Shown here: positions 1 to 8,379 of the stretch, piece after piece
Layout of the letters: each line of letters starts with the position of its first letter
Position numbering within the stretch: the stretch's first letter is position 1
Notes under the pieces: model-generated
Seen by the model: only the letters and a program-made list of their open reading frames with translations
The model's database searches: none
What the model was told of the DNA's origin: nothing
Translations under genes and position numbers: made by a program
Assembly (NCBI GenBank): GCA_019233825.1
Contig: JAFAMB010000045.1
Span: 1 to 35,041, forward strand
Origin: Verrucomicrobiota bacterium
GTDB lineage: Bacteria > Verrucomicrobiota > Verrucomicrobiia > Chthoniobacterales > JAFAMB01
Length of the DNA stretch: 35,041 nt
Direction: 5' to 3'

Positions 1-244
1 CAGCATACTGCGGTTGCTTTTTCACTGGGGCGTGCCTGTGAAGAGAATTCTTTTTAAAATCTGATAGCTCCAGGGTCGAGGTCCCGCCCTGAGAATCCTT
101 GAAAGGCGAAATGTTTTCGGCCCGTAGGGCCTCCAGTTCAGGTGCCATCTCGGCCAAACGCTCAGACTGCCACAACGCGGCTTGGAGTAAGCGAGCCGGA
201 TTGTCGCTGTGCCATTGTCTGAGCAGCGCCGCAGCGACCTTCAT
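1..244 (-). CDS. Possible N-terminal part of a CDS running off the window edge (MKVAAALLRQWHSDNPARLLQAALWQSERLAEMAPELEALRAEN...)
   Basis: Manual minus-strand translation from ATG at 244 is open to the window edge; absent from ORF track because truncated. Frame is also open upstream of the ATG, start uncertain. Confidence 0.3.
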   Translation of the reverse strand, partial: MKVAAALLRQWHSDNPARLLQAALWQSERLAEMAPELEALRAENISPFKDSQGGTSTLELSDFKKNSLHRHAPVKKQPQYA

Positions 245-514
245 GCGCAGAGCCCGCTCTGGCCTCCCTTGAGGACGCGTTCGCTTTGGGAAAGATCCCA
301 GAGCTCCGCTACGCTCCACCCTGGGCTAAGGTCTGTTGCCACTTCGTGACAAGGATCCATCCAAAATCCGCCCTCTCTTCGCGCTATTCGGCCCGCTGGG
401 TTCTGAGTACTGCGGGATGCTCTCCGCATCGAAGAGCTCAAGCTGGCCGATCGGGGTTGGTGATCAGACAGTGATCATTTTCGAAAGCCTATCTTGGACA
501 CTAGCTACGTTATA

Positions 515-589
515 CAGGCTGGAAGCCTATGCTACGCTACGCAGGCTGGAAGCCTGTGCTACCTTATGCAGGCGGGAAGCCTGTGCTAC
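515..589 (-). repeat. Three tandem REP-like units, 27-bp period (GTAGCAYAGGCTTCCAGCCTG on minus strand)
   Basis: caggctggaagcctatgctac (515-535), caggctggaagcctgtgctac (542-562), caggcgggaagcctgtgctac (569-589). Confidence 0.85.
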
Positions 590-677
590 CTCCGGTAGGG
601 CGAGGCTCGGCCCCGATAGTCGGATTTGGTTAGGTTCCTTTGTTTGCTTGGGAGGGCGCGGTTGGTAGACTCGCTCT

Positions 678-944
678 ATGAAAACTCAGGATGCCATCAC
701 TATTCTTGACCATTTCGCATGCACTTTGCTTCCGGTCGCCTTGCAGATGAACAACGGGAACATGAAAGATGCAGTCACGGATTCGTATGAGGTGGCGCTG
801 GAAGTGCTGAAACAACGCCAGAACTTTCATACCCGGGCTTTGCATGAGCTTGAGGCTCACGCGGGTAGACTTGATGCCGCAGAGTTCAATGATCGCGTGG
901 TTCGCTCAAGTGAAAACCTGCGTGCGGGCGAGGAGCGATCGTAA
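678..944 (+). CDS. Small hypothetical protein (88 aa)
   Basis: ORF 88 aa in the same direction just upstream of the GH3 gene. Confidence 0.5.
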   Translation: MKTQDAITILDHFACTLLPVALQMNNGNMKDAVTDSYEVALEVLKQRQNFHTRALHELEAHAGRLDAAEFNDRVVRSSENLRAGEERS

Positions 945-965
945 CGAGGTCTCTCGCAATTATCG

Positions 966-3440
966 ATGAAACCGTTACGCTTGTTCATCGGTCTGTTGAT
1001 CATTCTTTCCATTGTAACCCGCGGATGGACAACGGAATCGGAAGAAACCCGAGTCGAAAAGATTTTGAGCCAAATGATCCTGAAAGAGAAGATCGATTAC
1101 GTCGGCGGGGTCAACGCGATGTCAATCCAACCAATTCCCAGGCTTGGCTTACCGGAGATTCGCATGTCGGACGGCCCCCTCGGAGTCCGGCGGGACACGC
1201 CGAGTACCCGTTATCCGGGCGGGATCGCGCTGGCAGCGAGTTGGAATCGGGCTCTGGCGGCTAAAGAAGGCATATCGATGGGTCGGGATTGCCGGGCTCG
1301 AGGTCTCCATGTCCTGCTTGCTCCCGGCGTAAACATCAACCGCCTCCCGATCTGTGGAAGGAATTTTGAATATGTCGCCGGTGAAGATCCATATTTGGCC
1401 GCACAGCTGGTCGTTCCTTTTATTCGCGGAGTTCAAAGTCAGGGAGTCGTAGCAACCGCGAAACATTTCGCCGCTAATAATCAGGAAATTAATCGCCGGA
1501 GTATCAATGTGGTTGTCAGCGAAAGGGCGTTGCGGGAGATCTATCTACCTGCGTTCGAGGCGGCAGTGCGAATAGCCAGGGTCGGTGCAGTAATGGATGC
1601 GTACAACAAGGTGAATGGGCAGTACTGTACCGAGAACGAGTTTCTGAATGACTGGGTCCTGAAATCGGAATGGGCGTTCGATGGGGTTCTAATGTCGGAT
1701 TGGGGAGCGACCCACAGCGCGTTGGGTGCGGCTCGCCACGGCCTGGACCTGGAAATGCCGACAGGCGAGTGGATGAACTCGAAAAATTTGGTTCCGGCCC
1801 TGCGTGGTGGTGAAATCACCGAAAAACAGATCGATGAAAAGGTGAGGCGAATTTTGCGGATGATCGTCCGGATGGGATTTCTCGATCGTCCACAGATAGA
1901 TCCGTCGATCCCGGAGAATGATCCTGAAAGCGCCAAAACCGCCCTGGCTATTGCTGAAGAGGGAATTGTGCTCCTGAAGAACGACCGAAAAACTTTGCCA
2001 TTGGATGGGGCCGGGGTGAAAAAGATCGCGGTAATCGGGCCGAATGCTCACCCCGGCGTCCCGGCCGGCTGGGGCAGTTCCTATGTCAACCCGTTCTATG
2101 CCGTGAGCGTGCTTGATGGCCTCATGAACAATAAGGGACCGGATTTGCTTGTCGATTACTTCGATGTCGGCGTCGGCAATTTCGGGACTTCGCAATTTGA
2201 ACACGAAGATCGACCTGGGCAATTTTCTGACGGTTTGCGGGCAGAATATTTTTCCAACCTGACGCTTTCAGGTACTGCAATCCTCGATCGAGTCGATCAA
2301 CGGATCAATTTCGACTGGGCGAACGCGAATCCTCCGCGTGGTCGTTTGCCGCCACAATTCAGCGTGCGTTGGACCGGAGTGATTCGGGCCAATGACTCTT
2401 TTCGCCACGTCTTTCGTGCGAGAGCGGACGCGGGTATTCGGGTTTTCCTCAATGACGAGCTGATCATCAACGATTGGATCGATCACGCGGCGCGTCCTGA
2501 CACCGTGACGAGGGTGCTCGAAGCCGGTCGAATCTACAGATTACGGGTGGAATATAAGAATAGCGGTGGAGGAGGTGCCGTAGCACAGTTTGGTTGGGCG
2601 TCATTAAAGGTTCCAGACAGCGTTGGCGGTTACGATGCCGCAATCGTCTGCGTTGGATTTGACAATGGCACCGAAGGAGAAGGCTTTGATCGCACTTTCG
2701 AACTCCCGGATGGGCAAGACGATCTTGTGAGTGGCGTCGCGGAAAAAAATCCGCATACCGTAGTTGTTCTGAACTCGGGCGGGAACGTGGACATGCACCG
2801 CTGGCTCGACAAGGTGCCTGCGCTTCTGCACGCCTGGTATCCAGGTCAGGAAGGAGGTAATGCGCTGGCTAAAATCCTATTTGGTGACATAAGCCCGTCC
2901 GCCAAACTTCCGGTGACTTTTGAAGTCAGCGAAAATGATAACCCGGCATTCAAATCCTATCCTTCCGATAGCAGTGGTGAAAATGTCCGATACGAGGAAG
3001 GAATATTCGTCGGGTACCGCGGATATGATCACTTTGGGATCAAGCCTTTGTTTCCCTTCGGTTTTGGGCTTTCATACACGCAATTTGACTATTCCGATCT
3101 CCGAATTGGCCAGGGTCAGTCTCCGAATCACGAAGAAGCAGAGATTACATTTAAGGTTCGCAATATTGGTGACCGGGCAGGAGCAGAGGTCGCGCAGCTT
3201 TATGTGAAAGAGATGCGGCCGGCAATCGAGCGGCCGGTCAGAGAGCTGAAGGGGTTTGAGAAAGTTTTTCTATCACCTGGGGAATCCAAGATGATAACGA
3301 TCAGGCTCGACCGGAATTCTTTTGCGTACTACGACCCTGCAGCAGGTGAGTGGAAGACGGATCCGGGCGAATACGAGATCTCAATTGGTGCGTCCTCGCG
3401 GGATTTGAGGGTTAAGCAGACTTTAGAGATTTTTCCTTAG
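966..3440 (+). CDS. Secreted glycoside hydrolase family 3 beta-glucosidase with PA14 insert and C-terminal Fn3-like domain
   Basis: N-terminal hydrophobic signal; GH3 motifs (VMDAYNKVNGQYCTEN, GVLMSDWGATHS, EEGIVLLKNDRKTLPL); PA14-like GLRAEYFSNLTLSG...VFLNDELIIND; C-terminal EVAQLYVKE...ELKGFEKVFLSPGES. Confidence 0.93.
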   Translation: MKPLRLFIGLLIILSIVTRGWTTESEETRVEKILSQMILKEKIDYVGGVNAMSIQPIPRLGLPEIRMSDGPLGVRRDTPSTRYPGGIALAASWNRALAAKEGISMGRDCRARGLHVLLAPGVNINRLPICGRNFEYVAGEDPYLAAQLVVPFIRGVQSQGVVATAKHFAANNQEINRRSINVVVSERALREIYLPAFEAAVRIARVGAVMDAYNKVNGQYCTENEFLNDWVLKSEWAFDGVLMSDWGATHSALGAARHGLDLEMPTGEWMNSKNLVPALRGGEITEKQIDEKVRRILRMIVRMGFLDRPQIDPSIPENDPESAKTALAIAEEGIVLLKNDRKTLPLDGAGVKKIAVIGPNAHPGVPAGWGSSYVNPFYAVSVLDGLMNNKGPDLLVDYFDVGVGNFGTSQFEHEDRPGQFSDGLRAEYFSNLTLSGTAILDRVDQRINFDWANANPPRGRLPPQFSVRWTGVIRANDSFRHVFRARADAGIRVFLNDELIINDWIDHAARPDTVTRVLEAGRIYRLRVEYKNSGGGGAVAQFGWASLKVPDSVGGYDAAIVCVGFDNGTEGEGFDRTFELPDGQDDLVSGVAEKNPHTVVVLNSGGNVDMHRWLDKVPALLHAWYPGQEGGNALAKILFGDISPSAKLPVTFEVSENDNPAFKSYPSDSSGENVRYEEGIFVGYRGYDHFGIKPLFPFGFGLSYTQFDYSDLRIGQGQSPNHEEAEITFKVRNIGDRAGAEVAQLYVKEMRPAIERPVRELKGFEKVFLSPGESKMITIRLDRNSFAYYDPAAGEWKTDPGEYEISIGASSRDLRVKQTLEIFP

Positions 3441-3446
3441 AGCCCC

Positions 3447-3842
3447 GGTAGGGCGAGGCTCCTGGTAGGGCGAGGCTCCGTCCGAGCCGCAGGGCGGCGG
3501 TAGGTCGCGCTCCCGCGCGACCAGTCCGCGCCGCCCCGGAGGACAGAACACCGCGGGGGCGCGCCTCGAGCGTCTATGCGGCCTTGCAGACGGCAGCTGC
3601 GGCTGCTTCCGGCCGCGGCCCATCGGACCCGCGGCCGGCCTGCCGGAGCAAGCCTAAAGCGATAAATCCCAGGGGGTTCGGGGGACAGAGTCCCCCGATT
3701 GCTCCAATAACACGCGGACCTACATCCCTTTGCAGTTCCCACAGCCTTGCGCCCCCGCAGCGAAATCTTTCAAACACAGTTGCTACCGCCGTCTCCCGCG
3801 GCTCGGGCGGAGCCTCGCCCTACCGGGAGCCTCGCCCTACCA
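3447..3842. repeat. Composite GC-rich repeat block bounded by ~44-bp near-perfect inverted repeats
   Basis: ggtagggcgaggctcctggtagggcgaggctccgtccgagccgc (3447-3490) versus reverse complement of 3798-3842; inside are a GTAG hairpin (3500-3522) and a GGGGGAC-AGA-GTCCCCC hairpin near 3680. Confidence 0.8.
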
Positions 3843-3876
3843 TTGCTTCTTCCCCGAGTCTGCATTTTGGTTGGCT

Positions 3877-5052
3877 ATGCTCCTGAACGAACGAGAGACT
3901 TTGGAACGCGTGCTGCAATCGGTGGGACCATTGGGCGTGGAAAATGTATCGATCTGGGATAGTCGAAACAGGGTTCTTGCCCGAGATGTCATTGCTGCTG
4001 TCGCGTTGCCCCGCTTTGATAATTCGACGATGGACGGGTACGCCGTCCGAGCCGAGGACGCGATTCAAGGTGCTCGGTTGGTGGTAGGGGGAGAGCAAGC
4101 CGCCGGCGTGGATGCCGGATTGAGCGTCGGGCAAGGCCAGGCGATTCGCATCTTCACAGGCGCGCCGATACCTCGCCACGCCGATGCCGTGGTTATGCAG
4201 GAGGACGCGGACCTCCGCGACGGCGTAATCTTCTTACGAGAAAGTGTGACTCGGGGGGAAAACATCCGGGTGCGCGGCAATGATCTTTGCGAAGGTCAGG
4301 TGGTAGCGTTTGGGGGAAGCGTACTGACCGGACCGAAACTTGCGGCAATCGCTTCACAGGGTGTTAGCGAGTTGCCGGTCTTTGAGCGTCCACGCGTCGC
4401 GATTCTCGCAACCGGGAGCGAACTGCGGTCACAAGGCGAAACCATCAATGCCGGCCAGATATACGAAACGAACAGGATTATGCTGGCCGAGCTTGTGGCA
4501 AGCTCCGGGTCTCAGGGACAGATTTTCAGTATCGTGCCGGATACCGAGGCCGCTCATTTGGAGAGCTTCGAGCAGGCGCGGGGGTCCGATGTGATCGTCG
4601 TGGCCGGAGGCGTCTCGGTTGGTGAGAAAGATTTGGTCAAGCCGGCCTTGCTAAGACTCGGCGCCAAGCTGGATCTCTGGAGGGTAGCGGTGAAGCCTGG
4701 CAAGCCGTTCATGTTCGGACACTTAGGGCGCACTCTGGTGTTCGGGTTGCCAGGGAACCCGGTTTCAGCGTTTGTGACTTTTTTGCTGTTTGCGCGGCCG
4801 GCACTCTGGAAGCTTGGCGGTCGCTCCTCGTTTGATTTGCCGCGTGCTCGGGCGCGCCTTGCCGAGTCCCTGGTCAATCACGGCGAGCGCCCGCACTACT
4901 TGAGAGGCGTCTATGCAAATGGGATTTTCAAAGCTGTCGGCAGACAAGAATCACACGCCTTGTTTGCGTTGTCTCTGGCAAATGCCCTTTGCAGGTTGGA
5001 ACCGGATCAGACAATCGCGGCAGACACGCTTGTCGACGTGATTCCGCTTTGA
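3877..5052 (+). CDS. moeA: Molybdopterin molybdenumtransferase MoeA
   Basis: FDNSTMDGYAVRAEDA, IFTGAPIPRHADAVVMQED, ILATGSEL, VAGGVSVGEKDLV, GLPGNPVSAFVTF; ATG at 3877 favoured because upstream ORF lies in repeat DNA. Confidence 0.93.
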   Translation: MLLNERETLERVLQSVGPLGVENVSIWDSRNRVLARDVIAAVALPRFDNSTMDGYAVRAEDAIQGARLVVGGEQAAGVDAGLSVGQGQAIRIFTGAPIPRHADAVVMQEDADLRDGVIFLRESVTRGENIRVRGNDLCEGQVVAFGGSVLTGPKLAAIASQGVSELPVFERPRVAILATGSELRSQGETINAGQIYETNRIMLAELVASSGSQGQIFSIVPDTEAAHLESFEQARGSDVIVVAGGVSVGEKDLVKPALLRLGAKLDLWRVAVKPGKPFMFGHLGRTLVFGLPGNPVSAFVTFLLFARPALWKLGGRSSFDLPRARARLAESLVNHGERPHYLRGVYANGIFKAVGRQESHALFALSLANALCRLEPDQTIAADTLVDVIPL

Positions 5053-5058
5053 GCGCCG

Positions 5059-5081
5059 GTAGGGTCGCGCTCCCGCGCGAC
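5059..5081 (+). repeat. REP-like GTAG hairpin (GTAGG-GTCGCGC-TCCC-GCGCGAC)
   Basis: Perfect 7-bp stem with TCCC loop, 6 bp after moeA stop. Confidence 0.8.
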
Positions 5082-5106
5082 TGGCGTGTGCCGCGTACTA
5101 CCCTTA

Positions 5107-5312
5107 AATCTAAATTCCGAAATTAAGGAGCCGTCCTCCGTGCTCGTGCTCGTCGTCGTCCTCGCGAGACTCTGGTGCCTCACAGTCAGCCCAGCCGCAA
5201 CAGAACAGTTGTACGGAGATAGGGTCCTCTTCGCGGCGCAGAAGGCCAATCCATCGAGTACGAGGACGACGACGAGCACGAGCACGATCCCCAAAGTTCG
5301 GGATCTAGGTTA
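5107..5312. mobile_element. Fold-back / MITE-like element with 26-bp perfect inverted repeats
   Basis: cgtgctcgtgctcgtcgtcgtcctcg (5139-5164) is the exact reverse complement of 5261-5286; an imperfect extension outward (aatctaaattccgaa / reverse complement aacctagatcccgaa). Confidence 0.7.
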
Positions 5313-5457
5313 GGTTGAATCAGCGGCGACGTCCCGGGTCGCGGCGGGGGGCGTCCTGCCACGCGCGTCCCTACCAACGGACGTCCGGGAGCCCGTCCCT
5401 ACCGGCACTCAAAACCCGGTTGCTAAGAGCAAATCCCAGAATGATATTTTGACGAAG

Positions 5458-6402
5458 ATGGTTGCGCTTAAAGAAGGATACGATCTGGCCGCAGAGGTTC
5501 TAGGTTTAAAGAAGCAGCGTAACGCGATTATTCTCGCTCATAACTACCAAGTGCCGGAAATTCAGGACTTGGCCGATTACGTCGGCGATTCGCTAGGCCT
5601 GAGTTTCAAAGCTAGAGAGACGGATGCGGATGTTATTGTTTTCTGTGGCGTGCATTTCATGGCCGAAACGGCGAAAATCGTGAATCCGGCAAAGACGGTG
5701 ATTCTGCCCGACTTGGATGCGGGTTGTTCGCTCTCAGAATCCTGCCCGGCCGAGCGTCTTGAAGAATTCCTTCAGGAGCACGCTGACAAGAATTACTACG
5801 TCATTGCCTACATTAATTGCAGCGCGGGGGTGAAAGCGCTCTCTGATATCATCTGTACCAGCGGCAACGCGGTGCAGATTGTCGAAAATGCTCCGGCGGA
5901 TCGGAACATTCTTTTCGTTCCCGATCAAAATCTCGGGGCCTGGGTTATGGAAAAAACGGGCCGAAAGATGGATCTCTGGCGGGGAGTTTGTTACGTCCAT
6001 GTAGAATTTACCCGGAACAGCATTGGAGCAATACGGGAACTGCACCCGGGAGCGCCGGTCGTCGCTCATCCGGAATGCACATTCGCGGTCAGACTTTTGG
6101 CAGACGAGGTCTGTTCGACTGAAAAGATGATAAAATATTGCAGGGAGTCGGACGCTGAGTCTTTCATTATCGTGACAGAATCAGGTATGCTCCACCGGTT
6201 GAGGAAAGAGATCCCCGATAAGGCATTTATTGCGGGACCCACGGATCGATGTGCCTGCGCCGATTGCCGATTCATGAAGAGAAATACATTGGAAAAAGTG
6301 CGAGACGCGCTGGCAAATCTTTCGCCGGAAATTCGGATGCCCGAAGCGTTGCGCAAACGGGCAGAGCTGCCTATCATTCGGATGTTAGAACTTAGCCGTT
6401 GA
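5458..6402 (+). CDS. nadA: Quinolinate synthase NadA
   Basis: NAIILAHNYQVPEIQDLADYVGDSL, FCGVHFMAETAKI, VAHPECT, DRCACADCRFMKRNTLEK; ATG at 5458 preferred to TTG 5449. Confidence 0.95.
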   Translation: MVALKEGYDLAAEVLGLKKQRNAIILAHNYQVPEIQDLADYVGDSLGLSFKARETDADVIVFCGVHFMAETAKIVNPAKTVILPDLDAGCSLSESCPAERLEEFLQEHADKNYYVIAYINCSAGVKALSDIICTSGNAVQIVENAPADRNILFVPDQNLGAWVMEKTGRKMDLWRGVCYVHVEFTRNSIGAIRELHPGAPVVAHPECTFAVRLLADEVCSTEKMIKYCRESDAESFIIVTESGMLHRLRKEIPDKAFIAGPTDRCACADCRFMKRNTLEKVRDALANLSPEIRMPEALRKRAELPIIRMLELSR

Positions 6403-7583
6403 ACAGTGCCTCTGCTGTTGTCATCGGAGCTGGGCCCGCCGGACTACGGGCCGCGGAAGTAATTGCTCAGAAGGGAATCCGCACAACGATTTTTGAGCAA
6501 AAGGCTTCGCCGGGACGAAAATTTCTCGTCGCCGGCAGAGGCGGCTTGAACATTACTCATTCTGAGCCGCTCGAAGACTTTGCAACGCGGTACGATCTGC
6601 CGGCAAGATGGGGTGGCCTGCTGCGCCGGTTTTCTCCGGACGATCTTCGCGGATGGTTCAAAGAACTTGGCGTGGAAACATTTGTCGGGACCAGCGGTCG
6701 AGTTTTCCCTCGCAACATTCGCACGCCAATGATTCTCGAATTATGGTTGGAACGGCTTGACAGCCTTGGAGTTGACTTCCAAGTGGGGCTGCGGTTTCAC
6801 CAGATGCTCGGCAGCGGGCCCTACGATCTGGTGTTTCAACGGGGTACGAAATACCATCTGGTGACCGCGGATACAGTGGTTTTTGCGCTCGGAGGTGCCT
6901 CCTGGCCTCAGACGGGTTCGGACGCTCTCTGGGTTGAGGAGTTTCGCCGCTTGGGTGTGCCAGTCAATAAGTTTGTGGCCGCCAACGTTGGTTGGGAGCG
7001 CCCGTGGTCCCAGGCGTTTCTAGGCGTCGCCGACGGAAAACCGCTCAAAAACCTCCAGGTGACGTGTTCGGGTCGCAGCGTAAAAGGCGAGCTGATGGTC
7101 ACACAATATGGCCTCGAGGGAGGTGCGCTTTACCAATTGACTCGTGAGCTAAGAAAATCTCCGCAGATAGAGATTGATTTTAAGCCCGGGCTGAGCCGCG
7201 CGCAGCTGGAAGAACGCTGGCGCGCTGATGTGGACCCGAAAGAAGGAGCACTTAAACTTTGGCGGATGAGTGCTGCTGCCGTCGCGCTCATTCAGGAGAT
7301 CGCACAGCCGAAAACTCCGACTCAATGGATCGCAGCGGTCAAACGGTGCCGGATCGTCTTTGAGCGCCCCAGGCCCATTGAGGAGGCCATCTCTAGCGCC
7401 GGAGGCGTGCCGTGGGATCAACTCACCGATGATCTGATGTTGCGCTCTGTTCCTGGTGTGTTTTGCGCCGGCGAAATGATCGATTGGGAGGCTCCGACCG
7501 GAGGATATCTCATGCAAGGCTGTTTTGTGACCGGTACAATTGCCGGCGAGGGAGCCGCGAAGTGGATTGCGAAGGCTCATTAG
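6399..7583 (+). CDS. HI0933/BaiN (TIGR03862-like) NAD(P)/FAD-dependent oxidoreductase
   Basis: VVIGAGPAGLRAAEV, GRKFLVAGRGGLNITHSE, ALGGASWPQTGSD, CAGEMIDWEAPTGGYLMQGC; TTG start overlaps nadA stop by 4 nt. Confidence 0.9.
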   Translation: MNSASAVVIGAGPAGLRAAEVIAQKGIRTTIFEQKASPGRKFLVAGRGGLNITHSEPLEDFATRYDLPARWGGLLRRFSPDDLRGWFKELGVETFVGTSGRVFPRNIRTPMILELWLERLDSLGVDFQVGLRFHQMLGSGPYDLVFQRGTKYHLVTADTVVFALGGASWPQTGSDALWVEEFRRLGVPVNKFVAANVGWERPWSQAFLGVADGKPLKNLQVTCSGRSVKGELMVTQYGLEGGALYQLTRELRKSPQIEIDFKPGLSRAQLEERWRADVDPKEGALKLWRMSAAAVALIQEIAQPKTPTQWIAAVKRCRIVFERPRPIEEAISSAGGVPWDQLTDDLMLRSVPGVFCAGEMIDWEAPTGGYLMQGCFVTGTIAGEGAAKWIAKAH

Positions 7584-7608
7584 ACGTGACAGCTTTGCGG
7601 GCACAAAC

Positions 7609-8091
7609 ATGACTATGCGACTACAGATTGGTGATCCGGCTCCTGATTTTAAAGCAACCGCGGTCGGCGGCATCTACGGTGGTGGCCAAGAGGTAAAACT
7701 TGCCGACTTCGCAGGTTCAACATTGGTTCTGTATTTTTACCCAAAGGACGATACCCCGGGGTGCACAGCGCAAGCCTGCGACTTGCGCGACTCCTGGCGC
7801 GAACTCCAATCTAAGGTGGAACTCTTCGGCGTCAGCACCGATAGCGTTGAAAGCCACCAGAAGTTTATCAAAAAACATGGTCTTCCATTTCCGCTTCTAA
7901 GCGATCCGCACCAGGAGATTGTGAACGCGTATCAGGTGTGGGTCGAGAAAAGCATGTACGGAAAGAAACACATGGGTACGGAGCGGACTACCTACCTCAT
8001 CGGCCCCGATCAGAAAATAAAAGCTGTCCTCAAGAAGGTGAAGCCTACCGAGCATATGACGCAGCTATTGAAGGCACTTTCTTCCCGGTAG
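7609..8091 (+). CDS. bcp: Thioredoxin-dependent thiol peroxidase (Bcp-type peroxiredoxin)
   Basis: GDPAPDFKATAVGG...LVLYFYPKDDTPGCTAQACDLRDSW; HKFIKKHGLPFPLLSD-like region. ATG at 7609. Confidence 0.92.
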   Translation: MTMRLQIGDPAPDFKATAVGGIYGGGQEVKLADFAGSTLVLYFYPKDDTPGCTAQACDLRDSWRELQSKVELFGVSTDSVESHQKFIKKHGLPFPLLSDPHQEIVNAYQVWVEKSMYGKKHMGTERTTYLIGPDQKIKAVLKKVKPTEHMTQLLKALSSR

Positions 8092-8237
8092 ACAAGGGGC
8101 GCGCTCCCGCGCGATCCGGGTATGCACGTCTAAGAAACGTGAACACGGGCTTCCCTAGAGCGCCCAAGTCGAATTGCAGAACCCGAAAAGACGTTTTGAA
8201 ACGTGCACGCCGGGATCGCGCGGGAGCGCGCCGCTAC
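8088..8237. repeat. Inverted pair of REP-like GTAG hairpins forming a ~42-bp imperfect inverted repeat
   Basis: 8099-8140 pairs with 8191-8232; GTAG at 8088-8091 (+) and 8237-8234 (-). Confidence 0.8.
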
Positions 8238-8243
8238 CGACGG

Positions 8244-8259
8244 GCACGCCCGGGCGTGC
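8244..8259. repeat. 16-bp perfect palindrome GCACGCCCGGGCGTGC
   Basis: Direct reading. Confidence 0.85.
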
Positions 8260-8303
8260 GGGAGCGCATCCCTGCCATCGGCCATGGCCGGATCGCGCGG
8301 CCA

Positions 8304-8324
8304 CAAGCAGGATGCTTATGCTAC
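8304..8324 (-). repeat. REP-like unit GTAGCATAAGCATCCTGCTTG
   Basis: AAGCA-TCC-TGCTT stem-loop preceded by GTAG on minus strand. Confidence 0.75.
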
Positions 8325-8379
8325 CTTCATGCCGCCGCCATCGTACGCTGTTACCGTCCGAGCGCCTCCTCTACCAGAA

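Noticed and set aside
515-589. Three evenly spaced repeats as a mini CRISPR
   Set aside because: Period 27 bp with only ~6 bp between units; fits tandem REP-like units with dispersed relatives elsewhere.
3730-3876. 49-aa N-terminal extension of MoeA in the ORF track
   Set aside because: Lies in repeat DNA; MLLNERETLERVL at 3877 is a natural MoeA start.
5007-5377. ORFs with Ser/Thr/Val-rich low-complexity peptides (STRTTTSTSTIP, VLVLVVVL)
   Set aside because: Encoded by the GAC/GAG-repeat arms of the fold-back element; not convincing proteins.
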